Origin: Ecdyonurus torrentis
Taxonomy: Eukaryota > Arthropoda > Insecta > Ephemeroptera > Heptageniidae
Assembly: GCA_949318235.1 (NCBI GenBank)
Contig: OX439128.1
Coordinates: forward strand, 48,508,030 to 48,572,029
Direction: 5' to 3'
DNA: 64,000 nt
Positions 1 to 19,636 of the stretch are shown here, piece by piece. The translations under genes were made by a program, and so were the position numbers. The notes under the pieces were generated by a model. It was given only the letters and a program-made list of their open reading frames with translations, did no database searches and was not told the origin of the DNA. The first letter of the stretch is position 1, and the number at the start of each line of letters is the position of its first letter.

Positions 1-464
1 TTAGTCTAGTTATCCAGATTTTTATGCAATTTCAATAAAACCTTCTTTCTAAACTTTCAGTACGTTAAAAAAAACTAAAAAAAAATTATTTTTTTCAATT
101 ATATACCTCAAATTATGTTAAAAACATTATGTTCCGAAAGAAGAAAAATTAATATACGCCTGAATTATAAAGCTTGTAGGAGCTGCATTTTTTTAAAATT
201 AATAATGTTGCTGACTTACAGCTTGTATGATGACTTTTTTTTATTATTATTATTTTATTAATATGAATATATACAGGTAATAATACTAAGTTTCTTATTT
301 GGCTAATTGACAAGATGTAGCAAATCAAAACATTGATTATTTATTATTATTATTATTTGCATTCTTTTTTAACTTGCTGCAATTTTTTTAAATTCTATTT
401 CAAAAAAATTTAATCTGCTCTTACTTATTGAACTTATAAAAAATTATTGAATTGATTAATTGAA
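1..464. other. AT-rich non-coding
   Basis: Only ATT/TTA runs (for example 240-260 and 338-358). No coding signal seen. Confidence 0.7.
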
Positions 465-592
465 AACCTGAACCCAGACCCGATGAAGATTTTTGAGGGG
501 TCCGGACCCGGGTCCAGGACCCGAAAAAAAAATCACGGGTCCAGGACCTGGGTCTTCGGACCCGACAATTTTTTGACGGGTCCGAACCTCTG
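465..592. repeat. GGGTCC/GGACCC palindrome cluster
   Basis: A GC-rich island in AT-rich DNA. It is built from repeated, mutually complementary words (GGGTCCGGACCCGGGTCC, AGGACCCG, CGGGTCCAGGACC, GGACCCGAC, GACGGGTCCGAACC), so it can fold on itself in several registers. It sits immediately left of the 2-kb inverted repeat. Confidence 0.8.
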
Positions 593-593
593 G

Positions 594-1065
594 AACTTTC
601 TACCTAATTATCTTTTTGAAAAACATATTAAAATATTTAGAGCCATATTCGACCGTCCATACTTTGGAAAAGTACTACAGCTCTGAATAGACCGTGAACC
701 CGCGCGTTGTCCAAAAGTAGAGTTCAATATAAAACTTTCAATATCTCCTTGAGTTTGAGCGCTATTTAGATGAGCTATTTTACCTCTAGATAAGCAAGAT
801 GTTTAACCTTTTTTTCATGCCTATGCGATTTTCAACCCTTAGGTTTTTTTACCCTTCAAGGGTTAAAGACCAAAAACACGATTTTCAATATTATAACCTT
901 TGCTATATGCTTTTATTTATTATTATTATTATTTTTTTTTGTGAATTTCATTTCTGTGGTGTCTGAAAGTCATGTAGTACCTCCTATTAAAACAATATGA
1001 AAAGAAATCTTTAAAAACCATGCCAATAGAAAATAGGGCGTAAAAATGATAAGAAAAAGAAGAAG

Positions 1066-1098
<33 letters not shown>

Positions 1099-2073
1099 AA
1101 CACGGAAAAGCAAAGCTTACCCAAAATAAATATTTGGTGCTGAAATCTTATTGCCAGGACCTTTCTCATAGGGCACATTGCGTTTTAGCTCTATATGACC
1201 CCCTGGAGGGTGTTTGGGGTGGGGTTTGCCACCCTATTGATTCTAAAAACTTAAGTAAAAGTATTCGTGTCAGATATCACTCTAGGCAAAATCGACCCTG
1301 CTGAGCTCGAATCCGTTGTCAGATTTTTGGTAGATGCCACCCCTAAGGAGATAGGGGTGGATTTTTATCCTCAAAAGAGGTAAATTTTTGGAAAATAAAG
1401 CAACATTGAATTGTAATAAAATGCAATATTTTCGTTAATCTAATTGCATATTCCAGTACCACTGGTATGGTTTTAACATGAATCCCATGCATTTCCAGTT
1501 TAAATCACTTTAAAGAGGGTAGCTGGGGTTGTTGTTTTTACCTTTTTTTCTAAATTAGGTGATTGGTGAGATATCATTCTTAATTAAAGTAACCCAATCA
1601 TTTAATTAAAAAATATATAATAAAATAAAGGTGAAAAATGCACCCTGCAACCGTCTTTAAAGTGATATAAACTGGAAATGCATAGGATTCATGTTAAAAA
1701 CATACCAGAGGTACTGGAATATGCAATTAGATTAACAAAAATATTGCATTTTATTACAATTTAATGTTGCTTTATTTTCCAAAAATTTCCCGGCTTTGAG
1801 AATAAAAACCCACCCCTATCGCCATAGGGGTGGCATCTACCAAAAATCTGACAACGGATTCGAGCTCAGCGGGGTCGATTTTGCCTAGAGCGATATCTGA
1901 CACGAATACTTTTACTTAAGTTTTTAGAATCATAATAGGGTGGAAAACCCCACCCCAAACACCCTCCAGGGGGTCATATAGAGCTAAAATGCAATGTGCC
2001 CTATGATAAAGGTCCTGGCAATAAGATTTCAGCACCAAATATTTATTTTGGGTAAGCTTTGCTTTTCCGTGTT

Positions 2074-2106
<33 letters not shown>

Positions 2107-2580
2107 CTTCTTCTTTTTCTTATCATTTTTACGCCCTATTTTCTATTGGTATGGTTTTTAAAGATTTATTTTCGTATTGTTTTAATAGGAGGTACTACAT
2201 ACACCACAGAAATGAAATTCACAAAAAATAATAATAATAAATAAAAAATAAAAGCATATAGCAAAGATTATAATATTGAAAATCGTGTTTTTGGTCTTTA
2301 ACCCTTGAAGGGTAAAAAAACCTAAGGGTTGAAAATCGCATAGGCATGACAAAAAGGTTAAACATCTTGCTTATCTAGAGGTAAAATAGCGCATCTAAAT
2401 AGCGCTCAAGCTCAAAGAGATATTCAAAGTTTTATATTGAACGCTACTTTTGGACTACGCGCGGGGTCACGGTCTATTCCGAGCTCTAAAGTATAGTACT
2501 TTTTCAAAGTATGGACGGTCGATGGCTCTAAATATTTTAAGATGTATTTCAAAAGATAATTACTAATTAGGTAAAAAGTT
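594..2580. mobile_element. 2-kb inverted repeat (fold-back element)
   Basis: The outer ends are GAACTTTCTACCTAATTA (from 593) and its diverged complement ending about 2580. Arms of about 950 bp mirror each other across a spacer near 1557-1612. Mirrored landmarks include TTTTACCTCTAGATAAGC, ACCCTTCAAGGGTTAAAG, poly-A (1069-1092) against poly-T (2081-2106), and GACCCCCTGGAGGGTGTTTG. The arms differ by scattered substitutions and small indels. No transposase frame is visible. It may be a fold-back element or two head-to-head copies of a non-autonomous element. Confidence 0.88.
1330..1370. repeat. hairpin inside the left arm of the 2-kb inverted repeat
   Basis: CCACCCCTAAGGAGATAGGGGTGG forms a local stem of CCACCCCTA with TAGGGGTGG around a short loop. 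A matching hairpin is in the right arm near 1812-1836. Each arm can therefore also fold alone. Confidence 0.6.
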
Positions 2581-7758
<5,178 letters not shown>

Positions 7759-7776
7759 ATAAAATAATAATAATAA

Positions 7777-8209
7777 ATGGCATCCGGCCACGAATCATGC
7801 GATAGCGTACGGTTCCAGGGCCCGGGGTCACGTCCGTCCCCGCCCAGGAGAGGACCTAGGTATGGGGGTGGGTCTCGTCCACTGAAGCCCCTTAGCTTAG
7901 CTCGCGTTTTCGGACGCGAGGCGGCTGAGGCATGGGCTTGGGAGGCCAAGAGCCACCCCGCCCTTAAGTGCTTCGGTAACTATGGGCATCCGGCTCTAAT
8001 GAGTTCGCGGAAAAGTATCCCACCGCGCCCAGGAGAGGACGTCGCCCCGATAGAGGCGGTCAGGTCCAAGAGCCCAAATAGCCATCAACTCGCCTCCTAG
8101 CAGAATAGTCACGAAGTTTTGGGTAGTGACAGGGTGCGTGCATTTTGGCTTCAGAATGAGCCCAGTGCACACTATAGCCCCCCACATCATCGAGTGTGGA
8201 GTTTTAAAA
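7777..8209 (+). mobile_element. GC-rich retroposon-like insertion with (AAT)n tail
   Basis: A sharply bounded, GC-rich block of about 433 bp. It is flanked on both sides by AAATAATAATAATAAA (7761-7776 and 8210-8225), consistent with a target duplication or an AAT tail. Internal repeats are GGCATCCGG at 7779 and 7985 and GCCCAGGAGAGGAC at 7842 and 8027. A 107-codon frame (7777-8100) spans most of it but matches no family I know. It could be a truncated non-LTR retrotransposon 3' end or a SINE. No clear pol III boxes were seen. Confidence 0.5.
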
Positions 8210-8225
8210 TCAAATAATAATAATA

Positions 8226-9051
8226 AAATAAAATTAAAAAAAAAAATAAGTGAACTTTTCTTTTAAAGATTAGTCAGCCTTAGATCAATATATATATTTT
8301 TTTACAAGTATAATACATTTTACAACATAAAATATCTGTAAAGATTGCTGATACTTTAAAATTAGTTTTATCTAATGAATATAAATTACAGTGATTTAAA
8401 AATGTTAAACTACGAAAATATATAATTTTCTAATGAATATAGTAGATGAAACTGATTCTTAAATTTTTATTTATTTTATTCTTAAATCTTATTTTACTGC
8501 AGCATTGTTTTTTCAGTGTTTAATTTTATAACGTTATTAAGAGAAGAGCTGTAGAGGAAATTATGAGAGGGTGAAATAATGTTGAGAGTGTAGAGATGGC
8601 AGTGTAGCATCATTTCATTTGCCTTAGTTCTAATTTGCCTTCTACGTCCGTTTAATTAGCACCTTTTTTGTTAAAGAAAAAAAAATTGTAAAACATATTT
8701 ATATATAATCATAACTACAGCATCATTAGGCAAGGTAATTTCATTTTAATGATTTCTTTTTTATTCTAATGAAAATTTAAATTGATTTTAAATAGTATAA
8801 TCAATACTTAAATATTTTTTTAAGTTTAAATTTATTCATATTATAGTCATGCATGTGAAATATAATACGTAACAAATTACTAATGTTAATATCTAAACAC
8901 AAATTTTAAAGTTGCTGTATTTCATTTTGCATTATAAAAAAATAATAATATATTTATACAATTTTGTTAATATTGTGTAGTCATACTATTTACAGAAATT
9001 ATTTAATGTAGCATAAATATATTTTTTACTTATAAAGTTTCAAATGATTTC
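8226..9051. other. AT-rich non-coding
   Basis: Nothing recognised on either strand. Confidence 0.6.
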
Positions 9052-9252
9052 TATATATATATATATATATATATGTTTCAAACTTCAAATGATATAGTTC
9101 TTCCTTACTACACATAAGTGTAGATCGGACTCCACGAGATGGCGATATATGTATATATCAATATATAAATATTTGAAAATATTTATCTAGCACTATTACA
9201 CCATCTGAAACGAATCATATAAATGCAAATAAAGCCAATCAGTTAAAAGGAA

Positions 9253-9324
9253 GTCAGCGGCCGGAATCGAACCGACAACCTTTGGATTTGCGCTCCACTG
9301 CTCTGACCATTGAGCTACGCGGCC
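9253..9324 (-). tRNA. tRNA-like sequence, Cys(GCA)-like, copy 1
   Basis: A 72-nt cloverleaf-like sequence. The D stem GCTC/GAGC pairs and the T arm GTCGG-TTCGATT-CCGGC pairs fully. The anticodon stem pairs 4 of 5 and the acceptor stem only about 5 of 7. The loop GCGCAAA would give anticodon GCA but has C instead of the nearly invariant U33. Box A and box B elements are good. More likely a tRNA-derived pol III promoter of a repeat than a working tRNA. Confidence 0.5.
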
Positions 9325-9761
9325 AACCAATTCAACCATGATTCTCTACTTGCATTTATACAAATTCTATGACGACAAACTTGTCGCCTATTCGCTGCCC
9401 GAGAGGCACCTGTTTCTTCAAACCAGCCTCTCTTTAAACAGCTGGTCCCCTCTTACGAGGGGTCCCCTCTTGCGAGGGGAAATTTTACCCGTGCGGCGGG
9501 ATTTATGTGTTTCAAACTTCAAATGATATAGTTCTTATGTGTAGTAAGGAAGAACTATATCATTTGAAGTTTGAAACACATAAATCCCGCCGCACGGGTA
9601 AAATTTCCCCTCGCAAGAGGGGACCCCTCGTAAGAGGGGACCAGCTGTTTAAAGAGAGGCTGGTTTGAAGAAACAGGTGCCTCTCGGGCAGCGAATAGGC
9701 GACAAGTTTGTCGTCATAGAATTTGTATAAATGCAAGTAGAGAATCATGGTTGAATTGGTT

Positions 9762-9833
9762 GGCCGCGTAGCTCAATGGTCAGAGCAGTGGAGCGCAAAT
9801 CCAAAGGTTGTCGGTTCGATTCCGGCCGCTGAC
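9762..9833 (+). tRNA. tRNA-like sequence, Cys(GCA)-like, copy 2
   Basis: Exact mirror of copy 1 in the right arm of the palindrome. Same stems, same C33 oddity. Confidence 0.5.
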
Positions 9834-9967
9834 TTCCTTTTAACTGATTGGCTTTATTTGCATTTATATGATTCGTTTCAGATGGTGTAATAGTGCTAGA
9901 TAAATATTTTCAAATATTTATATATTGATATATACATATATCGCCATCTCGTGGAGTCCGATCTACA

Positions 9968-10673
<706 letters not shown>

Positions 10674-10675
<2 letters not shown>

Positions 10676-12673
10676 ACATACACATGTATAAAAAAATGAG
10701 AAACTTTATTAACCAAATAAAGGTAGTTCATGGTAACAAAAATATAGGTTTACAACAAGCGTTTGGCGTAATCAAATGAAAATAAATGAGCATAATATGT
10801 ATATCATTAATATATGATCTAAATTCATTGTAATATATGGTTATATGATTGTCATGATACTCATGATGTATATTATATGATTTAATATATGATTAAGCAA
10901 TGAATTTTTGTTGCTAAACTAATACATATTATGTAATAATATATATAAGAAAATATTATAACTATTAACTACGATTCTTTTTTGGTTTCCTGAACATGCA
11001 CTTATAAGTTGTGCATTTTACATAGTGTGTAAGAGTTTTGACCTTTTCTTTCTGTCAATGAACCTTGACGGATTTATGTATATGATTTAAGGAAGGAAGC
11101 AAGTACTAAAAAATAATATTTGTTTTTCAATGACCTGGTATATGCGTATGGTACAATAAAACAATAATGGTGGTAACAAAAGTGGTGTAATAATAAAAGT
11201 GGTAATGACGATAAAAAAAAACTCAACTTAATATTTTGGTTTAATTTTTTTTTTTTTTTCAAATGTGCAGTTCAAGTTTTTTTACTTGTTAGTTCCCAAA
11301 AGACGTAAAATCAGCAACAAAATGTTTGTATAGGCTCAAAAGTTTATTTAGTTAACTCAATCTCTATTGTAACATCATGATTAAATATTGTATTTTGCCT
11401 TCTCAATGTGTCCTAAACTTTAAGCCAAAGAAGAGAAAATTTACAGTTGTAATTAATATATAGGAGTTGAGAATGTTAAAAGCTTCTTAAATTATTTGCA
11501 TACGTCTTTGTAATATAAACTTTCATTTTATAGAATTATTTGTAAGAAAGTAAAACATAATAAGTTATTAGTATTTAAATAACATCTTCTAAATTTTACT
11601 TTGGATTAACGTAAAATATTTAAGTACTTAACTAACAAGAATAATGAACTGAAAATTATAATTCCACATTGTGGTTTTTGTAAATATTTCAAGATGGGTA
11701 GTTTTAAAGACTGTATGTTAAGTATATAACTATTTGAAGTTCTTTCTGGTTTAATAATAAAGTGATTTTACTTTTTTAAAGCTGTTAACGTTTTTATATA
11801 CATATATTTTTTCTTTACTTTGCTTTTAAAGTGTCACTCTTTTAATTGTAGCATTTTTTTTTGAAAGTCAATAAAAAAATTCCTTTCTATATAAGTTGCC
11901 AAATATATTTTTTATCTGCAGAAACTTAATTTCGGAGTTTGTTTTTATAAAATAAAAATAATAATGATAATAAAACTCGTCAACTGCCTAGGATGAAAGT
12001 TTTCTCTGGTTTCACTTCATCATTTAAGGTGAATACTTTAGTAGTTCTTTTGTTTGTTTTTTCATGCCTCAACCGATTTCCTTCCGATTCTAGTTACTCT
12101 CTTTTTTACCTCTCCTGATCATTATTGCGACTTTATGGGATTAAACAATGCCAAATGGTTTGTACACGGATAAAATTAAATACATCTTAATTATACTAGC
12201 CTATTTTTAACAACATTTAAACATATAAAAAAAAATATGTTTTACTATACATAATAATAACTATTTTTCATAGCATAGATATTATCTTGTTTAGCATAGT
12301 TATACTAAGCTGTTCCAGTATAGCAGGAAATATGCTATAGTGACATAAATATAGCATAAATTACGTAATTTATGCTTTCTGTGTATGCTATAAGTTTGTT
12401 TGAATTGTCATTCATTCATTCAATTTTTTTTTTTTTTTTTATGTTTGGGTTGTGTTTATGTTTAGTAGTGCTATTATTTATATATAATGAATTTTTGAAT
12501 TCCAATCAGAGACCATATTAAATATACTACAGTGGTAAATTAAAAAAAGGAATAATTAAAATACATTGGCTCATAAAAAAAATCCTTTTATGATTTTAAA
12601 TTCATTTAATTAAAGCCTTTTAAAATATATTAAACTTCATTAATTTTAATAATATGTTTATTTATTAATATTA

Positions 12674-12680
<7 letters not shown>
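10674..12680. other. AT-rich non-coding
   Basis: No gene recognised. A weak inverted repeat of TATAGCATA-type words lies near 12270-12390. Confidence 0.6.
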
Positions 12681-12707
<27 letters not shown>

Positions 12708-12710
<3 letters not shown>

Positions 12711-12865
12711 GGGTGCTCCGCTATAATGTCCTAAGTCCATTTGACCTTGAAAAATATTTTTTGCTGCAAATGACCTGAAATGGATAAATCCAAAATTTGG
12801 GGTTGATCCGACGATTTTTTATTTTTCAAGGTCAAGTGGACTTAGGACATTATAGCGGAGCACCC

Positions 12866-12868
<3 letters not shown>
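12708..12868. mobile_element. 161-bp MITE inserted in TA repeats
   Basis: Terminal inverted repeats of about 45 bp begin CGAGGGTGCTCCGCTATAAT and are mirrored by ATTATAGCGGAGCACCCTCG. The element is flanked on both sides by TATATA tracts, consistent with TA target duplication (Tc1/mariner-type). The two halves of the TIR are almost identical (TCCATTTGACC against TCCACTTGACC), suggesting a recent insertion. No coding capacity. Confidence 0.92.
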
Positions 12869-12914
<46 letters not shown>

Positions 12915-13415
12915 CATATATAATAAAATATCAATAACAATATAATTTCTCATTAAATGGATGACAAAAATGATTATTTATGTTAATTATAATGAGTATA
13001 TATCGTACGTAGACCCAGCAAGCTATTCTAAATTGAACATGAATATCTGTGTAAAATGAGTGACGTAAATTGAACAAAACAACGTCAGCCTCACGCTCAA
13101 AACACTTATCATAATACGCTTTGAATTCTCCCCGAGGATCTATATTCATATTTTATAGTTGTTGGTATCTCTATTATCAAATTAAAACTATATATATGAT
13201 GACGGAATGAAAATATTTTTAATTTATATCCTCTTAATGTACTGAACACACAATTTTGATAATATATTTTATCATTCAAATTCAGCACGCTTTTTTTCTC
13301 AGAAGTATAAATGGTCTGTTCGCATAAATTCACATAACTCTCACGTGAAGATATCACAATCAAATCAATGTTATTTGGATTTTTACGTAAAAGTTACGTG
13401 AATTTACGCTTCATT

Positions 13416-13544
13416 AGTGTTGTTCGTAAACCCTGTTCCCTTGCTCCAAAAAAAGCGCAATTACATTTAAAAAGCATTAAATGATTGTCATTTTTTCGTA
13501 GTTTAAAGCACAAAAAAAAAAAAAAAAAAAAAGTTTACGAACAT
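13416..13544. mobile_element. MITE, GTTYGTAAAC family, copy 1
   Basis: The left end GTTGTTCGTAAACCCTGTTC and the right end GTTTACGAACATTATTA are complementary. The core GCTCCAAAAAAAGCGCAATT and AAAAGCATTAAATGATTGTC matches the other copies. A poly-A run has expanded before the right end. Confidence 0.88.
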
Positions 13545-13999
13545 TATTATTGTGAACAACCCATTTATTGCAAATTTAGTGCAAGTTTTTGAATGGTAAA
13601 ATATATTATCACAATCGTGTGTACGAGTTTTAAATTTTTGAAGAATGCAGTAAATGTTATTTAATATCGTAATAATATGAAGTAAAAGGGATATAATGTG
13701 GTTGCATATATTTTGTATTTACTATTGGTACAAAATATTTAATTACAGAATAAATTTTAAACTAAGGACGTGCATGCACTAACATCAAATATTATTAATT
13801 AAAATATAGAAAATTCTTACTAAATAGTAAATTTAATTTCGTTATTGAGTTACGAAAAATCACACACGTACGGAATACCCATTAGGTCCAAAATCATGTT
13901 TATCAACAAAAAAAAAAAAAAAAAAAAAAAGAAAAAAAAATCTTGTTAGATAAAGTTAGAAGCTATTAGTATTTAGCAACTAGTTATGTAGCTGGTGAA

Positions 14000-14305
14000 T
14001 AGGGTCTATGCATTCATTTTAAAGTCGACACCATGTTGGATTACTCAATAACATGAGTGGCATAGGAAAATAACTCATTTTGCCAGTTTAAAAACACCAT
14101 GCAATAGTTTTGAGAACATTGATGTTGTTAATATGTTGAATTAGTATCTCAAGTATGTGAGAAAAATAACAATAACACAAAAATTAACAGATTTCCCAAA
14201 GAAAATTGCCTAAAAAAAGTTTGTCCTATCCTCAGTAATGTTGTTCACTACTCCAGTATGGCCTCTAAGCGCATTAAATATGAATTCATCCGAATACACC
14301 CTTAT
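14000..14305. mobile_element. MITE, TAGGGTSTATG family, copy 1
   Basis: Ends TAGGGTCTATGCATTCAT and the complement of TAAGGGTGTATTCGGAT. About 306 bp. The interior (GAGTGGCATAGGAAAATAAC, TTTCCCAAAGAAAATTGCC) recurs inverted at 31530-31834 and in part at 43730-43827. Confidence 0.85.
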
Positions 14306-16161
<1,856 letters not shown>

Positions 16162-16834
16162 TACAGCTAGAGTATTGCTTTAGGTGTTCACATCGGATAT
16201 TCTATATTCTCAAGATTTGCTATACTGGCTATAGGTTAAGTTGCTATAAAATTCTATTCAACATAGAGTTGAATTTTCTATGTATAATAAAAGTATCGTA
16301 AAATTTAAAATGATAGAAAAGTTTGTATAGACGGAACTGTAACTTCTTTTTACTTTTTTGTTTGTTTTTTTACTTACTTACCATGCATGACATACCATAC
16401 CAGCCTTATTCTGTCCACTGTAATATTACACAAGACTCTATACAAGAAAAGGTGTATATTAAAGTTAGTAGTTATCTATCTATATAGATGTACCATATAT
16501 ATATATACTGCAACATACATTGAGAAGCCTAGAGCGTCTTTAAGAAGTTTAACTAATAAAATTTTCAAACTGACATAACATTGAGTTTAACTACGAGTAG
16601 TTAAACTTTAGTAAAAAGTTTTACTTTTACTGTACTTAAATTCTTCACAAAACTGTACTTATTATTTTTTTTTTTTAGAAACATATTGAAATGTTTAGCA
16701 ATTGACTAATTTAAAATTAAGCTGTAATTGTAACACAGTAATGTACTATTATCATGATGGTACTGCATTACTTGCAAGTAAACTTTTTTTATTGCTATTT
16801 ACTTTGTTTTAAATTTTGTTTGACCAAAACATTT

Positions 16835-17085
16835 CAGGGGGTAAATTTATTGCATATTATAAAAGAAAACACAAACCCAAATATATAGATATGTGAATTT
16901 AAAATTTTTGAGTTGAGTAAGTTTTTTTTAATTAATTTTTGAATTCATGAAAAGACATAACGGTTGATAACTTTTTCCTATGCCCATATGCATAAGTTGC
17001 CAACCGTGACGTCACTTTTCACTTTTTAAAAAATTGGTTAAAAATACTCGATGAACTCAAAAATTAGAAATTCGCACTCATATTT
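16835..17085. mobile_element. MITE, ATATGTGAATTT family, diverged copy
   Basis: Shares ATGTGAATTTAAAATTTTTG, AATTAATTTTTGAATTC, a central CCTATGC region and GTGACGTCAC with the better copy at 33560-33864. The inner arms (TTTTTGAGTTGAGTAAG and its complement near 17050) form a hairpin. The right end is lost or diverged, so the limits are approximate. Confidence 0.72.
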
Positions 17086-18566
17086 AAGAGCCACCATTTT
17101 GTTGGTCAGGAATACACAGGCCAGCATAGTAAAAACGTCATTTTTATTTTTTTAATAGAAAAGAAGCTTCAAACCTCAATCAAAGCCTTATTTTTAGCTC
17201 CTAATAAGCTCGAAGAATATGAGAAAAAAATCATTCAGTTGAAATAAAAATATTTTTTATATGAAAAATTAGGAGAAATGATGTTTCCCCTATGCTGTAC
17301 AATGCATTAGGCACCACAAACATGGCGACAAAGCGAAAGGATGTGCAAGGGGTATATAGTGAACTTAAAGTCTTAATTCTAAACAACTTATGTTATTTCT
17401 GTATTACTAATATTTTAATTTTACTCTCTCTCTACTTAATTCAGCCTCCCTTTACATATATTAACAAAAACATTATTAATCCTTTTTTACCTTTATGATA
17501 ATACAAAACAAAGAGCTTTTGCTTACACTGCACAAAAAAAAAGTGTAGAACGCACAATTTTCGTTTTACCGCACTCTGCAGAGATAAAAAGGTCCAAACC
17601 ATAAATAATCGATTCTATAATGTACATAAGTGAGAAGAGTATAACACTTGAACTTCAAGTTTCTCTTAGACACGTTGAAAAAATTATTTAATTGTTAGTT
17701 TATAACAGTATAAAAAGGGAGAAAAAAAAAACGAACTCAAACGATATTAAATTCATTTCTATTTAAAATTCCAAAATGCTAAAGTTTTCCTCTTATGAAT
17801 AAAAGCTAACTTAAGTAAAAGTTTCACATATGAGAGATCACGTGGATTTAAACTTCCGAGAAGTTAGTGAACGGATTTACTTTGTTATTAACAACTCACA
17901 CCGGTCCTACGTACATGAAATCTCGAGAGAGAGAGAGACAGAGACAGAGAGAGAGAGAGAGCAGAATTTTCTCTCTCGTTGTAATCGCTTACTAAAACAA
18001 AAAAATAATGAAAGTCGAGATTGTTTCGGGTATATAAACTTTAAACACAGTAATAAACTTATTTGTACGGCATTCACTCTGGTCAGCTTTTTTTTCTTTC
18101 GTTAATTACTTTTTAAATGGTTTAAAAGAAAAAAAAAGTTTTATCATACAAAAATTGTTGTTTCAGTTTTTTTTTATAAAATTATTATTTGTTTTGTTAG
18201 AAAACTTTTTTTTTTTTATGATGAAAATAGTTTATTAAATACCTTGTTACAAGCGATTCAAACACTTAATAATGAGATTCATTAATGCTTTTTTTTTACT
18301 TGTTTACGTTTAATGAAATTCTTTGCTTAATATCATAAAACAATGAACTTAATGAATAATGAATTATATTTTCCGTTCATGACAATTTATCAACAACTAA
18401 AATTGTTCCACTTTTTATTTTTATTATTTTATTTATTTATTTATTTAATTTTATATTTATATAAAACATAACATTTTCTGACGCTACAATTTGAGGTAAA
18501 TAACTGAATGCTACAAATTGACATATTTTCTTTTAGCTCCTTACAAACTCAGGGTTCATTTTATTA
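17086..18566. other. AT-rich non-coding
   Basis: GA-rich patch at 17927-17961. A 68-codon frame from 17292 begins near a MATKRKDV stretch but is soon AT-rich and unsupported. Confidence 0.5.
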
Positions 18567-18919
18567 TTAAAGGCATAGACAACATGAAAACATTAGCATT
18601 TATGTACATCACAAAACACTTGATGGGTCTTACATAAATAAAATAAATTGGTTTCAAAAACCAACTGTAACGCCGTAGCAGTGATCAGAAAATTCCAATT
18701 TATGCAACCCGCACAACATTTTCATGCTAGTTTTTACCTGTTTCTATCATAAACAGAAATATTCACAAAAATTGCATACGTTACAGTTTTTTCACGCTCT
18801 TTTGTGGGGCCACATTTACATTCTGGTAAAAATTGCCATCAGTTTTGTAGGTCCCACTTTGTGTTACTGTTTAATGATTAAAAAGAACACATGTTATTTC
18901 ATGTTTTTAATGCCTTTAA
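18567..18919. mobile_element. TTAA-flanked MITE, AGGCATAGAC family, copy 1
   Basis: 353 bp bounded by TTAA on both sides (18567-18570 and 18916-18919). Ends are AGGCATAGACAACATGAAA and the complement TTTCATGTTTTTAATGCCT. The interior includes TTTATGCAACCCGCACAACA and TGTGGGGCCACATTTACATT. It recurs inverted at 36025-36375 and truncated at about 34363-34640. TTAA duplication is typical of piggyBac-type transposition (family knowledge). Confidence 0.87.
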
Positions 18920-19099
18920 CATTATTATTATTTTTTTTAGATCATAACACTCATAATTTGTGGTCAAAAGGAATGAATAACTGTCATATATGAATCCAGC
19001 ATTATGCTTTAACAAAAGTCATATTATTTTTTAATAATAATAATAAGCAGCATTCCCTCAATGTTTGAGAAAAAAAGTGTTATAGAAACAATAAAATCT

Positions 19100-19411
19100 T
19101 TAAAGGTGTAGAACACGTTGAACAAAAATCTTGTCTAATATCCTAACATACCTAAATATCAACGTTGATTTGGCCGGAGTCATTGATTTCTAATTTATTT
19201 TCCATTCACAAAATGACAGAGGCGGGTTTATGACGTCACAGCTCAGCTAACTGGTCCACGCGCGTGGAAACATGTGAGCTGTGACGTCATAAACCCGTAT
19301 CTGCCATTTTGTGAATAGAAAATAAATTAGAAATCAATGACTCCGGCCAAATTAACTTTGATATTTAGGATATTAGACAAGATTTTGGTTCAAGGTGTTC
19401 TACGACTTTAA
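19100..19411. mobile_element. TTAA-flanked palindromic MITE (312 bp)
   Basis: TTAA at 19100-19103 and 19408-19411. Arms of about 130 bp are almost fully complementary (TTGATTTGGCCGGAGTCATT against AATGACTCCGGCCAAATTAA). Each arm holds one TGACGTCA (19231-19238 and 19282-19289) around a loop with GGTCCACGCGCGTGG. It is non-coding and can form one long hairpin. Confidence 0.93.
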
Positions 19412-19580
19412 ATTGAAATAATTAGAATTACATATGATGTAATATACATTCATCAATCAAGATTTGAAATAGTTTTCTCGCTAAATATTTCCAATTCAAA
19501 GTTCACTTTCTCAGTCTTAAGTAACAAAATCTCTGCTGACATTAATACATTGCTGTGAGAAATTGTAAGACGTAATTGAG

Positions 19581-19583
<3 letters not shown>

Positions 19584-19635
<52 letters not shown>

Positions 19636-19636
19636 T
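19584..19636. repeat. (TC)n microsatellite
   Basis: About 53 bp of TC with one A interruption. Confidence 0.95.

Noticed and set aside
7777..8100. 107-codon frame as a cellular gene
   Set aside because: The whole GC-rich block behaves like an insertion with AAT-rich flanks and internal repeats; the protein is low-complexity Pro/Arg/Ser-rich and unrecognised.
9338..9748. Identical 62-codon frames on opposite strands as a duplicated gene
   Set aside because: They reflect the palindrome; no homologue is recognised, the frame runs through hairpin sequence, and the unit looks like a non-coding pol III element.
17292..17498. Frame containing MATKRKDVQGVYSELKV as the start of a transposase or regulator
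   Set aside because: Only about 20 residues look protein-like before AT-rich sequence; no domain or splice support.
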